Of a stretch of DNA of 64,000 bases, positions 30,040 to 39,554 are shown in pieces (position 1 is the first letter of the stretch; every line of letters begins with the position of its first letter). The notes below the pieces were generated by a model that did not search any database, was not told the origin of the DNA, and saw only the letters and a list, made by a program, of their open reading frames with translations. The DNA comes from Neisseriaceae bacterium. GTDB taxonomy: Bacteria; Pseudomonadota; Gammaproteobacteria; Burkholderiales; Chromobacteriaceae. Where the stretch lies: the NCBI GenBank assembly GCA_027489245.1, contig JAIYAC010000008.1:1-64000 (forward strand), in the 5' to 3' direction. The position numbers and the translations under genes are program-made.

Positions 30040-30054
30040 GTCAAACTGTTTGAC
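30040..30054. promoter_or_regulatory. Perfect 15-bp palindromic operator, candidate MarR site
   Basis: GTCAAAC-T-GTTTGAC in the divergent aminotransferase/marR intergenic region. Confidence 0.65.
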
Positions 30055-30085
30055 CAAATTAACGCTTTGTGACGAGCACGTCAAC

Positions 30086-30523
30086 ATGAATTCCACCCCC
30101 ACAAACACATTGTTACGCGATGCGATGAAGGCGTTTTTTCATGCCTATCAGGCCTTTACCGACAAGCCGGACGAAATGCTGGCCAAACGTGGCCTGGCGC
30201 GCGTACACCACCGCATTCTGTTCTTTGTGGCCCTGCACCCCGGGCTGTCGGTAAAAGACCTGCTGGCCTGTCTGGGCGTGACCAAACAGGCGATTAATAT
30301 CCCACTGCGCCAGCTGATGGAAATGGACCTGGTCGAGGCAGGCACCGCCGAACACGACAAGCGCGTGAAAGAGCTGCGCCTGACCGAAGAAGGCCGCAAG
30401 CTGGAAGAAGCGCTACACCGCGAGCAGGCGCGCCTGCTGCTGCAAGCCTTTGGCGAAGCCGGCCAGCAGGCCACCGAAGGCTGGTTGAAGGTGAACCAGG
30501 TCATGGCCCGCCCCCAAGCCTGA
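30086..30523 (+). CDS. MarR-family transcriptional regulator
   Basis: VKDLLACLGVTKQAINIPLRQLMEMDLVEAGTAEHDKRVKELRLTEEG wHTH and wing. Confidence 0.9.
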   Translation: MNSTPTNTLLRDAMKAFFHAYQAFTDKPDEMLAKRGLARVHHRILFFVALHPGLSVKDLLACLGVTKQAINIPLRQLMEMDLVEAGTAEHDKRVKELRLTEEGRKLEEALHREQARLLLQAFGEAGQQATEGWLKVNQVMARPQA

Positions 30524-30593
30524 GCGCAGGCCAAGCTGGCTACTGCGCCAGCTACCCTGCACGCGCCCCACCGCTGCATACAATAGACAGCCT

Positions 30594-31154
<561 letters not shown>

Positions 31155-31176
31155 GGTTACCTCGTTACAAAAACAA

Positions 31177-31202
31177 AACGCCCCCGCAAAAGCGGAGGCG
31201 TT
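31177..31202. terminator. Rho-independent terminator
   Basis: AACGCCcccgcaaaagcggaGGCGTT hairpin. Confidence 0.55.
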
Positions 31203-31215
31203 ATCAGCGTGATGT

Positions 31216-32484
31216 CTAGTCGCGCTTGCCGGTTTTAGCCTGGCCGGTCGCCGTCAGGCCCGCCCATTTCATGACCGCTGCTACTTCCGCCTCGTTCAGC
31301 TCATAGTACTGGCCACGCTTCAGGCGTGGGGGCAGGCCGATGTTACCAAAACGCACGCGGATCAGGCGGCTTACGGTGAGGCCGAAGTGTTCAAACATGC
31401 GGCGCACTTCACGGTTACGGCCTTCGCGGATCACCACGTTGTACCAGCGGTTGGCGCCCTCTTCCGCGCCACCCTTTTCGCTCACGCGCTGGAATACCGC
31501 CGGGCCGTCTTCCAGCTCAACGCCCTTAGTCATTTCCTGCATCTGCTCGCGTGTCAGCTCGCCCAGCACGCGTACCGAGTATTCACGATCGAACTCGAAG
31601 CTGGGGTGCATCATGCGGTTGGCCAGCTCGCCGCTGGTGGTAATCAGCAGCAGGCCGGAGGTGTTCACGTCCAGGCGGCCGATGGCAACCCAGCGGCTGG
31701 ATTTGGCTTGCGGCAGGCGATCGAACACGGTGACGCGGCCTTCCGGGTCGTCACGGGTAACGATTTCGCCTTCCTGCTTGTGGTACATGATCACGCGAGG
31801 CAGGCGGTCGGCCCACTTCAGCTTGATCGGGTTGCCTTTGGCGGTCACGCGGTCTTGCGGGCCAACCTTGTCACCCAGCGCAGCTTTTTTGCCGTTTACC
31901 GTGATAAAGCCGGCTTCGATCCACTCTTCCATTTCACGGCGCGAGCCCACACCGGATGCGGCCAACGCTTTTTGCAGGCGGATCGGCTCGATCTTGCTGT
32001 AATCCACGCGGGTTTCGCGCAGGCGGGCGGAGCGGTCGACGATTTCCTGTTTTGGCGCACGCAGTGCCAGTTTTTTGGCGCGCTGTACTTTCGGGGCCGG
32101 GCCTTCGCGGCGGGCCTTGCCGAATTCCGGCTGCGGGGCGTCGGTGGCCGGCATGGCGGCGTTTTTATTGCCAAAGCGGCGCTCGTGCTGCAGCGCGGCC
32201 TCGCCGCGTACGGGCGCGGCGCGGCGGGTATCGTAGTTTACCGGGGCGCGGCGGCCTTCCGGGTTGATCGGCGCGGCATCGCGGCGCGCGGCCGGGGCCG
32301 GTTTGCCCTGCGGCGCGGCCGGGGCGTTGCGCGGGGTCAGAAAGCTGCCGGTGGGTTTGCCACGGCCAGACGGCTTGCTGCCGCCACCGCTACGGCCCAT
32401 ATCGGGCTGGCGGGGTTGGCCGCTTTCCTGGCCACGTACGCGGGCCACGGGTTGGCGGGAGGTATTGCGTTGTCCTTTAGACAT
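31216..32484 (-). CDS. rluB: 23S rRNA pseudouridine synthase RluB with long basic N-terminal extension
   Basis: S4 domain IRLQKALAASGVGSRREMEEWIEAGFITVNG; catalytic region VAIGRLDVNTSGLLLITTSGELANRMMHPSFEFDREY. Confidence 0.92.
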   Translation of the reverse strand: MSKGQRNTSRQPVARVRGQESGQPRQPDMGRSGGGSKPSGRGKPTGSFLTPRNAPAAPQGKPAPAARRDAAPINPEGRRAPVNYDTRRAAPVRGEAALQHERRFGNKNAAMPATDAPQPEFGKARREGPAPKVQRAKKLALRAPKQEIVDRSARLRETRVDYSKIEPIRLQKALAASGVGSRREMEEWIEAGFITVNGKKAALGDKVGPQDRVTAKGNPIKLKWADRLPRVIMYHKQEGEIVTRDDPEGRVTVFDRLPQAKSSRWVAIGRLDVNTSGLLLITTSGELANRMMHPSFEFDREYSVRVLGELTREQMQEMTKGVELEDGPAVFQRVSEKGGAEEGANRWYNVVIREGRNREVRRMFEHFGLTVSRLIRVRFGNIGLPPRLKRGQYYELNEAEVAAVMKWAGLTATGQAKTGKRD

Positions 32485-32585
32485 GGTGTTTCCTGTTTAG
32501 CTGTGCGGAAGGCAGCTGCATGCGCAGGCTGAGTACTGCCTTCCCGGCATGGCCTTGCCCGGCGGGGCCGGTGTGGGCGATGCGC

Positions 32586-33176
32586 TTATTGGGGCGCCTC
32601 ATCAGCGAGGGGCTCTTCGTCCGGTGGCGCCGGCTCGCTGACCACCAGGGTGGACAGCTCGGCCAATGGCGGCAAATCACGCAGGGTATGAAACCCGAGG
32701 TCGTCGAGAAACTTGTGCGTGCTGGCGTATAGCCCCGGGCGTCCGGGCACGTCTTTGTGCCCGATGACTTCAATCCAGCCCCGCTCCAGCAGGGTCTGCA
32801 TCACACTGGTAGACACCGATACACCGCGTATGGCTTCGATATCGCCACGGGTAACCGGCTGTTTATAGGCAATGATGGCCAGTGTTTCCATGACCGCGCG
32901 CGAATAACGCGGCGGCTTTTCCGGCGTAAGCCGTGCCAGGTACGGGGTAAATTCGGCGCGGGCGCGAAAGCGCCAGCCAGAAGCCAGCTTGACCAGCTCT
33001 ACCCCGCGGCCTTTCCAGTTTTGCTGCACCTCGTCCAGGATGTCATTGATCAAGGCCGCTTTCACGTCTTCGGTGAACAGCTTTTTCAGCTGGCCCACGG
33101 TTAACGGTTCCTGCGCGGTAAGCAGGGCGGTTTCCAGCACGATCTTCAGGTAATTGAGGTCGGTAATGGTGGACAT
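32586..33176 (-). CDS. scpB: SMC-Scp complex subunit ScpB
   Basis: [32 protein letters not shown]...[26 protein letters not shown]. Confidence 0.95.
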   Translation of the reverse strand: MSTITDLNYLKIVLETALLTAQEPLTVGQLKKLFTEDVKAALINDILDEVQQNWKGRGVELVKLASGWRFRARAEFTPYLARLTPEKPPRYSRAVMETLAIIAYKQPVTRGDIEAIRGVSVSTSVMQTLLERGWIEVIGHKDVPGRPGLYASTHKFLDDLGFHTLRDLPPLAELSTLVVSEPAPPDEEPLADEAPQ

Positions 33177-33218
33177 GACAGCCGCGAGACGGGCAAAACA
33201 GAACGGAAGGCGCGGATT

Positions 33219-33773
33219 TTACACGATTTTTTGCCCACCGGTACGGCTGTTTCCATAGCGCTGCGCCGGCAGATGGTAGTAGCGCAGCCAGGCCTCGCCC
33301 GGCCCCTGCGCCGTGGCGGTCAGCAGCACGCCGCCTGCGCGGCTGATCACGCGTTGCGAGGCGGCGTTGTCATCGTCGCAGGTTATCAGCCAACCGCCGT
33401 CCAGTTGCGGTGCGCCGTGGCGCTGCACGTACGCCAGCAGGCTGCCGGCCACGCCACGCCCCCGTGCTGCCGGGTGAACCTCGTAACCGATGTGGCCGCA
33501 GTGATCGAGAATGAACTGCGTGCAGCCGTGCCGCAGGCGGATGGCGCCCAGGATGCCGCCCTGCGCGTCCAGCGCAAACCAGGTCTGGGTAGGCAGCTCG
33601 CCTGGCGGCAGCTGGCGTCCGGCGGCGCGGTCCAGCACGCGTTGGTAAAACACCGCCGCGCTGTCATCGCTATCGCGGTAATGGCTGCAACCGGCAGCGC
33701 GGCATTGCTGGAAATACGCGGGGTAAGCGTGGCTGTGCAGCACGCTGGCGGCTTCGATACGCACGATGGACAC
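33219..33773 (-). CDS. GNAT-family N-acetyltransferase
   Basis: YEVHPAARGRGVAGSLLAYV motif A; start codon uncertain (GTG at 33773 proposed). Confidence 0.7.
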   Translation of the reverse strand: MSIVRIEAASVLHSHAYPAYFQQCRAAGCSHYRDSDDSAAVFYQRVLDRAAGRQLPPGELPTQTWFALDAQGGILGAIRLRHGCTQFILDHCGHIGYEVHPAARGRGVAGSLLAYVQRHGAPQLDGGWLITCDDDNAASQRVISRAGGVLLTATAQGPGEAWLRYYHLPAQRYGNSRTGGQKIV

Positions 33774-33823
33774 CTGTCGACCATTTATCGATATCGTAGC
33801 GTTTATCTCTTTCGGGTAGCAAG

Positions 33824-34144
33824 CTAGCCACGTGGCGCCAGCATGATCACCAGCATACCGGCCAGGCACAGCGCCACCCCGGCCGCATCCCACAAGGTTG
33901 GCCGCACGCCATCCACCGCCCATAGCCACAACAGCGCCACGCTCACATACACCCCGCCATACGCCGCGTAGATACGGCCGGACGCATCCGGGTGCAGCGT
34001 GAGCAGCCAGGCAAACAACGCCAGGCTCGCCGCCGCCGGCAACAACAACCATGCCGACGCGCCCTGCTTCAGCCACAGCCACGGCAAATAGCAGCCAATG
34101 ATCTCGGCCAGCGCGGTCACAACAAACAGGGCAAAAGTACGCAT
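33824..34144 (-). CDS. YnfA-family (UPF0060) small membrane protein
   Basis: [28 protein letters not shown]...[31 protein letters not shown]. Confidence 0.9.
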   Translation of the reverse strand: MRTFALFVVTALAEIIGCYLPWLWLKQGASAWLLLPAAASLALFAWLLTLHPDASGRIYAAYGGVYVSVALLWLWAVDGVRPTLWDAAGVALCLAGMLVIMLAPRG

Positions 34145-34354
34145 GAGGTCTCGTTCTGGTAAGCAGGGTGCGGCGTAGGCCGTGGTTCAGGGATGTGCTG
34201 GTACGACGGGCTGCATGATGCCACGGCAGGTGTGATGGGCGCGAGATGGAGTGTAAAGCAAGGTTGGCCGCAAGGCATTTTGCCCGCATGGCATTTGACG
34301 GTATCATCAAACGGATAGCTAGGCGTAGATACCGTCTTGTATGAAGGAAACCGA

Positions 34355-34864
34355 ATGGCACCCAGCCATCAACATCAAGTCATCCCCCTGATGCATGGCC
34401 CGGCAAGAACCGCCGCCATCGCATACCTTGAGGCGCTTGCGGCAGACTTCAGCTTACCGGTAAGCCCTTCTTCTGACGCTTCACTGCGGGTCACCAGCAT
34501 AAACGGACAGCCACTACCGGATGGCAGTTTTAGCAACGGCCGCGGATCTTCAGCAGATGACGGTACAGCCATACTCGCCGATTACCTGCAGGCACGGCAC
34601 GTCACCGAGCTACTGGTTCGGGAACCGTATCTGGACATTGGCGAAGCCGACTTACCCGCCCATCTGATAGACGGTGATATCTACTACCTTTATTCGAGCA
34701 CGCGATTTCTGAAACACACGCTGATCACCGCCGTGGCGAAAAACCTTGTCACCTGGTTTTTCTTTGCACTAGCGCACTTACGCCAAGGCAACACCCTGAT
34801 GATCGTAGGTGCTTATGATGGCGAAGGCTTTCTGGTTTTTGAAGAAGACACCGATAGCAAGTAG
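34355..34864 (+). CDS. Hypothetical protein
   Basis: Intact ORF, no recognisable domain. Confidence 0.55.
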   Translation: MAPSHQHQVIPLMHGPARTAAIAYLEALAADFSLPVSPSSDASLRVTSINGQPLPDGSFSNGRGSSADDGTAILADYLQARHVTELLVREPYLDIGEADLPAHLIDGDIYYLYSSTRFLKHTLITAVAKNLVTWFFFALAHLRQGNTLMIVGAYDGEGFLVFEEDTDSK

Positions 34865-34956
34865 GTGGGCAGAACGCAGCGTGCCCACTACGCTCCCCGA
34901 TACTGATGGGCACGGTTTCAGCGCGCTAGTTTGGACTGAATGATATGAGGCCCAAT

Positions 34957-35050
34957 GTTTACCGTGAATCAAGGTTGGCCGCATCAAGCCTTGGAAATAA
35001 AAGACGCTAGCGATGGTGTATTAACTTGCCTGTACGGTGGGCACGGCCTT
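34957..35050 (+). repeat. ~94-bp imperfect direct repeat, copy A
   Basis: GTTTACCGTGAATCAAGGTTGGCCGCATCAAGCCTTGG...GGTGGGCACGGCCTT; matches copy B at 35645. Confidence 0.7.
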
Positions 35051-35063
35051 CCGCCTTTGTTTC

Positions 35064-35510
35064 TTATTCACGAATTTCCGCTTCGACGAGCTGGGCAAGC
35101 AATACCAGCGACTCTTGCCACCCCAGGTAGCAGGCCTCCGGCGGAATGGCCTCGGGGATACCTTCCTGCACAATATCCAGCGCCACGCCACAGAACACCG
35201 CTCTCAGGGATACCGTGGTTTGCATCCTTCCTGGCAGATTGGGGTCGTCGAACCTGGCCGTGTAGCGGATTCGTTCATGTGGTACCAGTTCAAGATATTC
35301 GCCGCCGAAAGCATGGCTGTGGCCAGTGGTGAAGTTGGTAAACGACATGTCGTAGCGCCCGCCAACCTTGGCGTCCAGGTGATGCACGTTGCCAGTAAAA
35401 CCGTTTGGCGGAAGCCACTTGGCCATGGCTGCGGCATCCAGAAACGCGCGATAGACGCGCTCTGGTGAAGCCTTGAGTACGCGGTGAAGCCGGACAGTAT
35501 GTGTGACCAT
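35064..35510 (-). CDS. SRPBCC / AHSA1-domain protein
   Basis: LKASPERVYRAFLDAAAMAKWLPPNGFTG...YDMSFTNFTTGHSHAFGGEYLELVPHERIRYTARF. Confidence 0.88.
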   Translation of the reverse strand: MVTHTVRLHRVLKASPERVYRAFLDAAAMAKWLPPNGFTGNVHHLDAKVGGRYDMSFTNFTTGHSHAFGGEYLELVPHERIRYTARFDDPNLPGRMQTTVSLRAVFCGVALDIVQEGIPEAIPPEACYLGWQESLVLLAQLVEAEIRE

Positions 35511-35644
35511 GATTTATCTCCAAAACAGTGGAAGTCCCGCAACGGCACGATCAAGAAAACACAAGCAGACAACACATAGCCTGCCTGATTTTGGCCAGCA
35601 CGGCCTTCGGCCCGGTTGCCTGGCTGTATTCAGTGAAGTCCGAC

Positions 35645-35734
35645 GTGTACCGCGAATCAAGGTTGGCCGCATCAAGCCTGGTACAGCCAGGATGCCAGTG
35701 ATGATGTAGCAATGCGCAAGGCGGGTACGGCCTT
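35645..35734 (+). repeat. ~90-bp imperfect direct repeat, copy B
   Basis: GTGTACCGCGAATCAAGGTTGGCCGCATCAAGCCTGG...GGCGGGTACGGCCTT. Confidence 0.7.
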
Positions 35735-35782
35735 GGGTCTTTGCCCACCCTGCGCCAATCACCTGCCCCGATGATAGCCCCG

Positions 35783-36601
35783 CTACACCAGCGCCAAGCG
35801 TACGTAGATGGGCTGGTACGGCTCGTCCTGGCTGACTTTCACCATGCCCTCTTTCACCAGCTCCAGCACGGCGATGAAGTTCACTACCAGGTGGGCGACG
35901 CCTTTGTGGATGTCGAACAGCTCTTCAAACGCCACGTAGTCGCGGCCGTCCAGGTAGCGCAGGATCCAGCTCATTTGCTCGCGTACCGATAGCTCGTCTT
36001 TTTCTACCTTGTGGTGGCGGTTGTGCTTGGCGCGCGACAGGATGGCCAGCCAGGCCTGGCGCAGGTCCAGCGGGCTGACGTCGGGCAGGCGCTGCTCGGC
36101 GGACTGTTCTACCAGTACGGCCAGCCAGGCAAAGTCGCGGTCGGCTTGCGGCAGCTTGTCCAGTTCCAGCGCGGCCAGCTTCATTTGTTCGTATTCCAGC
36201 AGGCGGCGCACCAGCTCGGCGCGCGGGTCGTCCGGGTCGTCGTCACCTTCTACCGGCGGGCGCGGCAGCAGCAGGCGTGATTTGATTTCGATCAGCAGCG
36301 CGGCCATCAGCAGGTACTCGGCGGCCAGCTCCAGCCGGCCGTCGCGCATGGCGTCGATATAGCCCATGTACTGCGCGGTAACCTCGGCCATGGGGATGTT
36401 GAGCACGTCCAGGTTCTGCTTGCGGATAAGGTAGAGCAGCAGGTCCAGCGGGCCCTCGAAGCTTTCCAGAATCAGCTGCAGGGCGTCGGGGGGGATAAAC
36501 AGGTCTTGCGGGACTTCCAGCACCGGCTGGCCGAAAACATGGGCGATGGGCACGCTGGCAGGCAGGGCGGGCGGGGTAAGCTGGAAGGCGGTGTCGGTCA
36601 T
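35783..36601 (-). CDS. scpA: Segregation and condensation protein ScpA
   Basis: LILESFEGPLDLLLYLIRKQNLDVLNIPMAEVTAQYMGYI; ELAAEYLLMAALLIEIKSRLLLP. Confidence 0.95.
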   Translation of the reverse strand: MTDTAFQLTPPALPASVPIAHVFGQPVLEVPQDLFIPPDALQLILESFEGPLDLLLYLIRKQNLDVLNIPMAEVTAQYMGYIDAMRDGRLELAAEYLLMAALLIEIKSRLLLPRPPVEGDDDPDDPRAELVRRLLEYEQMKLAALELDKLPQADRDFAWLAVLVEQSAEQRLPDVSPLDLRQAWLAILSRAKHNRHHKVEKDELSVREQMSWILRYLDGRDYVAFEELFDIHKGVAHLVVNFIAVLELVKEGMVKVSQDEPYQPIYVRLALV

Positions 36602-36720
36602 GGTGTCTCTTACCTGCCGCAGGCGCGCTGGCCGGCAGGCAATATGCATTTATTGAACAATCCGGGGCCCTGCGAGGCGCCCCTATACTGGCCAGACGCC
36701 CATTGTACGCCAGGTTCACC

Positions 36721-37569
36721 ATGACTCGCCTAGCCACGCTTCTGCTTGCTCTTGCCCTGCTGGCTACCCTGCCCGGCTGCGGCCAACCTGATGCCAATGC
36801 GGCCGCCACGCAGGCGTCAGCCTCGCGTACCCAGCTACCGGCCTACGGGCGCTTTGTCGCGGTTTACCTGGCACCGCAAACCCCGGCATTACACAGCCTG
36901 TACAAGCAGGCCAAACAGGAGCGCTGGCTGGATGAGATGGTGCACAGCCTGAATACCGAGTTTCGCCTGCCGCGCGATATCGACGTCGCCACGGCGGAGT
37001 GCGGTGTCAGCAATGCGTTTTTCGACCCGGAGGCGCACAGCATCACGCTGTGCTACGAGCTGATTGTGGAGCTGCAGCAGCAGGCACTGGAGCAAAAGCT
37101 GCCCACGGTCGAACAAGAAGCGTATCTGGAAGGGGTGCTCAGCTTTGTGTTCATCCACGAGCTGGGGCACGCGCTGGTACACGAGCTGGCGCTGCCGGCT
37201 ACCGGGCGCGAAGAAGACGTGGCCGACCAGCTGGCCGTGGTGTCGCTACTGGGCGAGCCGGATAGTGACAGCGAGCAGACCTTTGCCAACAGCGTGGCGC
37301 AGATCGGCCATGTGGCAACCTGGTTCCAGCTGAACGCTAGCGGCGAGTACGAACTGGAGGCGCTGGCCGACAGCCACGCGCTGGATGAGCAGCGCTTTTA
37401 TAACGTGATGTGCTGGCTATACGGCGCCCAGCCCGAGGCGTTTGACGACATGATTGTCAGCGGCCAGCTACCGGCCGAGCGGGCCGAGGGCTGTGCCGAT
37501 GAATACCGGCAGATACGGCATAGCTGGGATACCTTGCTGGCACCGCACCTGCTGACACAGACACACTAG
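36721..37569 (+). CDS. DUF4344-like putative metallopeptidase, predicted lipoprotein
   Basis: Lipobox-like LATLPGC; FIHELGHALVHELALPATGREEDVADQLAVVSLL. Confidence 0.75.
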   Translation: MTRLATLLLALALLATLPGCGQPDANAAATQASASRTQLPAYGRFVAVYLAPQTPALHSLYKQAKQERWLDEMVHSLNTEFRLPRDIDVATAECGVSNAFFDPEAHSITLCYELIVELQQQALEQKLPTVEQEAYLEGVLSFVFIHELGHALVHELALPATGREEDVADQLAVVSLLGEPDSDSEQTFANSVAQIGHVATWFQLNASGEYELEALADSHALDEQRFYNVMCWLYGAQPEAFDDMIVSGQLPAERAEGCADEYRQIRHSWDTLLAPHLLTQTH

Positions 37570-37613
37570 GCGCAGTTGACGCCATCGCCCACGGCCCCCT
37601 GGCCGGGGGCGTA

Positions 37614-37652
37614 AAAAAAGGTTGGCCGCAGGGCATGCGGCCAACCTTTTTT
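37614..37652. terminator. Inverted GGTTGGCCGC motif pair forming a bidirectional terminator
   Basis: AAAAAAGGTTGGCCGCA-gggca-TGCGGCCAACCTTTTTT; 17-bp perfect stem between convergent genes. Confidence 0.9.
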
Positions 37653-37674
37653 ACGGGTGGTGCCCGTTATGGCA

Positions 37675-38871
37675 TCAGTAGCCCAGGCCCATGGCTTGGC
37701 GTACGTCGTTCATGGTGGCGCGGGCCACCTGCTCGGCTTTGGCGTTGCCTGCGGCCAGAATCTCCTGCACCAGCTTGGGGTTGCTCAGGTATTTCTCGGC
37801 GCGCTCGAACATCGGTTGCTGCTCGCGCACCACGGCGTCGATCACCGGCTGCTTGCAGTCCAGGCAGCCGATGCCGGCGCTGGTACAGCCCGCTTTCACC
37901 CACTCTTTGGTGGCACCGTCGCTGTACACCTCGTGCAGCTGCCATACCGGGCACTTGGCCGGGTTGCCGGCGTCGGTGCGGCGCACGCGCGCCGGGTCGG
38001 TGGGCATGCCGCGAATCTTCTTGGTGACCGCTTCCGGCGCTTCGCGCATGGTGATGGTGTTGCCGTAGGATTTGGACATCTTCTGCCCGTCCAGGCCCGG
38101 CATTTTGGAAGCGGCGGTCAGCTTGGCCTCGCACTCCGGCAGGATGATCTTGCCCTTGTTTTCCAGCCAGCCCAGCAGGCGCTCGCGGTCGGCGCCGCCC
38201 AGATTCTGGCTTTGCGCCAGGATCTCGCGCGCTTTTTCCAGCGACTCGGCGTTGCCGTCCTGCAGGTAGGCGGTACGCAGCTGCTCGAACTGCTTGCCGG
38301 CCTTGCCGATTTTCTTCACCGCGGCCTTGGCCAGCTCTTCAAAGTTCGGCTCGCGGCCGAACATGTGGTTGAAGCGGCGGGCCACTTCGCGGGTGAGCTC
38401 GATGTGCGGCACCTGGTCTTCGCCTACCGGCACCAGGCCAGCTTTGTATACCAGAATGTCGGCGGCCTGCAGCAGCGGGTAGCCCAGGAAGCCATAGGTG
38501 GTAAGGTCTTTGTGGCTGAGCTTGTCCATCTGGTCTTTGTAGGTGGGCACGCGTTCCAGCCAGCCCAGCGGCGTCACCATGGACAGCGCCAGGTGCAGCT
38601 CGGCGTGCTGTGGCACCTTGGACTGCACGAAGATGGTGGATTTTTCCGGGTCTACGCCCGAGGCCAGCCAGTCGATCACCATCTCGTTGATGGATTTGCC
38701 GATGATGGAGACGTCGTCAAAGTTGGTGGTCAGCGCGTGCCAGTCGGCCACCATGAAGAAGCATTCGTGGCTGTGCTGCAGCTCTACCCAGTTCTTGATC
38801 ACGCCGTGGTAGTGGCCCAGGTGCAGGCTGCCGGTGGGGCGCATGCCGGAAAGAATACGGTTGGCAAACAT
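37675..38871 (-). CDS. trpS: Tryptophanyl-tRNA synthetase
   Basis: RILSGMRPTGSLHLGHYHGVIKNWVELQ; KMSKSYGN. Confidence 0.96.
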   Translation of the reverse strand: MFANRILSGMRPTGSLHLGHYHGVIKNWVELQHSHECFFMVADWHALTTNFDDVSIIGKSINEMVIDWLASGVDPEKSTIFVQSKVPQHAELHLALSMVTPLGWLERVPTYKDQMDKLSHKDLTTYGFLGYPLLQAADILVYKAGLVPVGEDQVPHIELTREVARRFNHMFGREPNFEELAKAAVKKIGKAGKQFEQLRTAYLQDGNAESLEKAREILAQSQNLGGADRERLLGWLENKGKIILPECEAKLTAASKMPGLDGQKMSKSYGNTITMREAPEAVTKKIRGMPTDPARVRRTDAGNPAKCPVWQLHEVYSDGATKEWVKAGCTSAGIGCLDCKQPVIDAVVREQQPMFERAEKYLSNPKLVQEILAAGNAKAEQVARATMNDVRQAMGLGY

Positions 38872-38891
38872 GTATGGCTTTCAGAAAAAGG

Positions 38892-39536
38892 TCAGGCTCT
38901 TACCAGCAGGTAGAGCAGGTTCAGTACGATTTCGATAAACGGACTCAGGATGGGCGACAGCGTACGGGTAAACACCAGCGCCAGCAGTATCCACATGCCG
39001 TACGGCTCCAGCCGGGAATACTGGTACGCCAGCCCCGGCGGCAGCAGGCTTTCCACGATACGGCCGCCGTCCAGCGGCAGCAGCGGCATCAGGTTCAGCA
39101 CCATCAGCACCACATTAATGCCGATACCGGCCTGGCTCATCAGCGCCAGCGGCTCGCTGTAGCTGTTGTTCATTACCACAGCCAGTTTGAATAGCAGCAC
39201 CCACAGTACCGCCATGGCAAAGTTGGCCAGCGGGCCGGCGGCCGCAACCCAGCGCATGCCGGCGCGTACATTGCGCAGGTTGCCAAAGCGTACCGGCACC
39301 GGCTTGGCCCAGCCAAACAGGAAACCGCCCACGGCCAGACACATCAGCGGCAGCAGGATGGTGCCCACCAGGTCGATATGGCGCAGCGGGTTCAGCGATA
39401 CGCGGCCCAGATTGTAGGCGGTGTTGTCGCCCCAGTACTTGGCCACGTAGGCGTGCGCGGCTTCGTGCAGGGTGATGGCAAACAATACCGGCAGTGCGTA
39501 TACGGAAATCTTCTGGATCAGGTTGAGTTCTTCCAA
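38892..39536 (-). CDS. Site-2 protease family (M50) membrane protein
   Basis: ITLHEAAHAYVAKYWGDNTA; NLMPLLPLDGGRIVESLLP. Confidence 0.9.
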   Translation of the reverse strand: MEELNLIQKISVYALPVLFAITLHEAAHAYVAKYWGDNTAYNLGRVSLNPLRHIDLVGTILLPLMCLAVGGFLFGWAKPVPVRFGNLRNVRAGMRWVAAAGPLANFAMAVLWVLLFKLAVVMNNSYSEPLALMSQAGIGINVVLMVLNLMPLLPLDGGRIVESLLPPGLAYQYSRLEPYGMWILLALVFTRTLSPILSPFIEIVLNLLYLLVRA

Positions 39537-39554
39537 GATGCGGTCCTTGCAGGG

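Noticed and set aside
34957-35734. Integron attC sites flanking the SRPBCC gene
   Set aside because: GTTRRRY/RYYYAAC core boxes not satisfied (GTTGGCC fails), no integrase gene, neighbouring genes in mixed orientation
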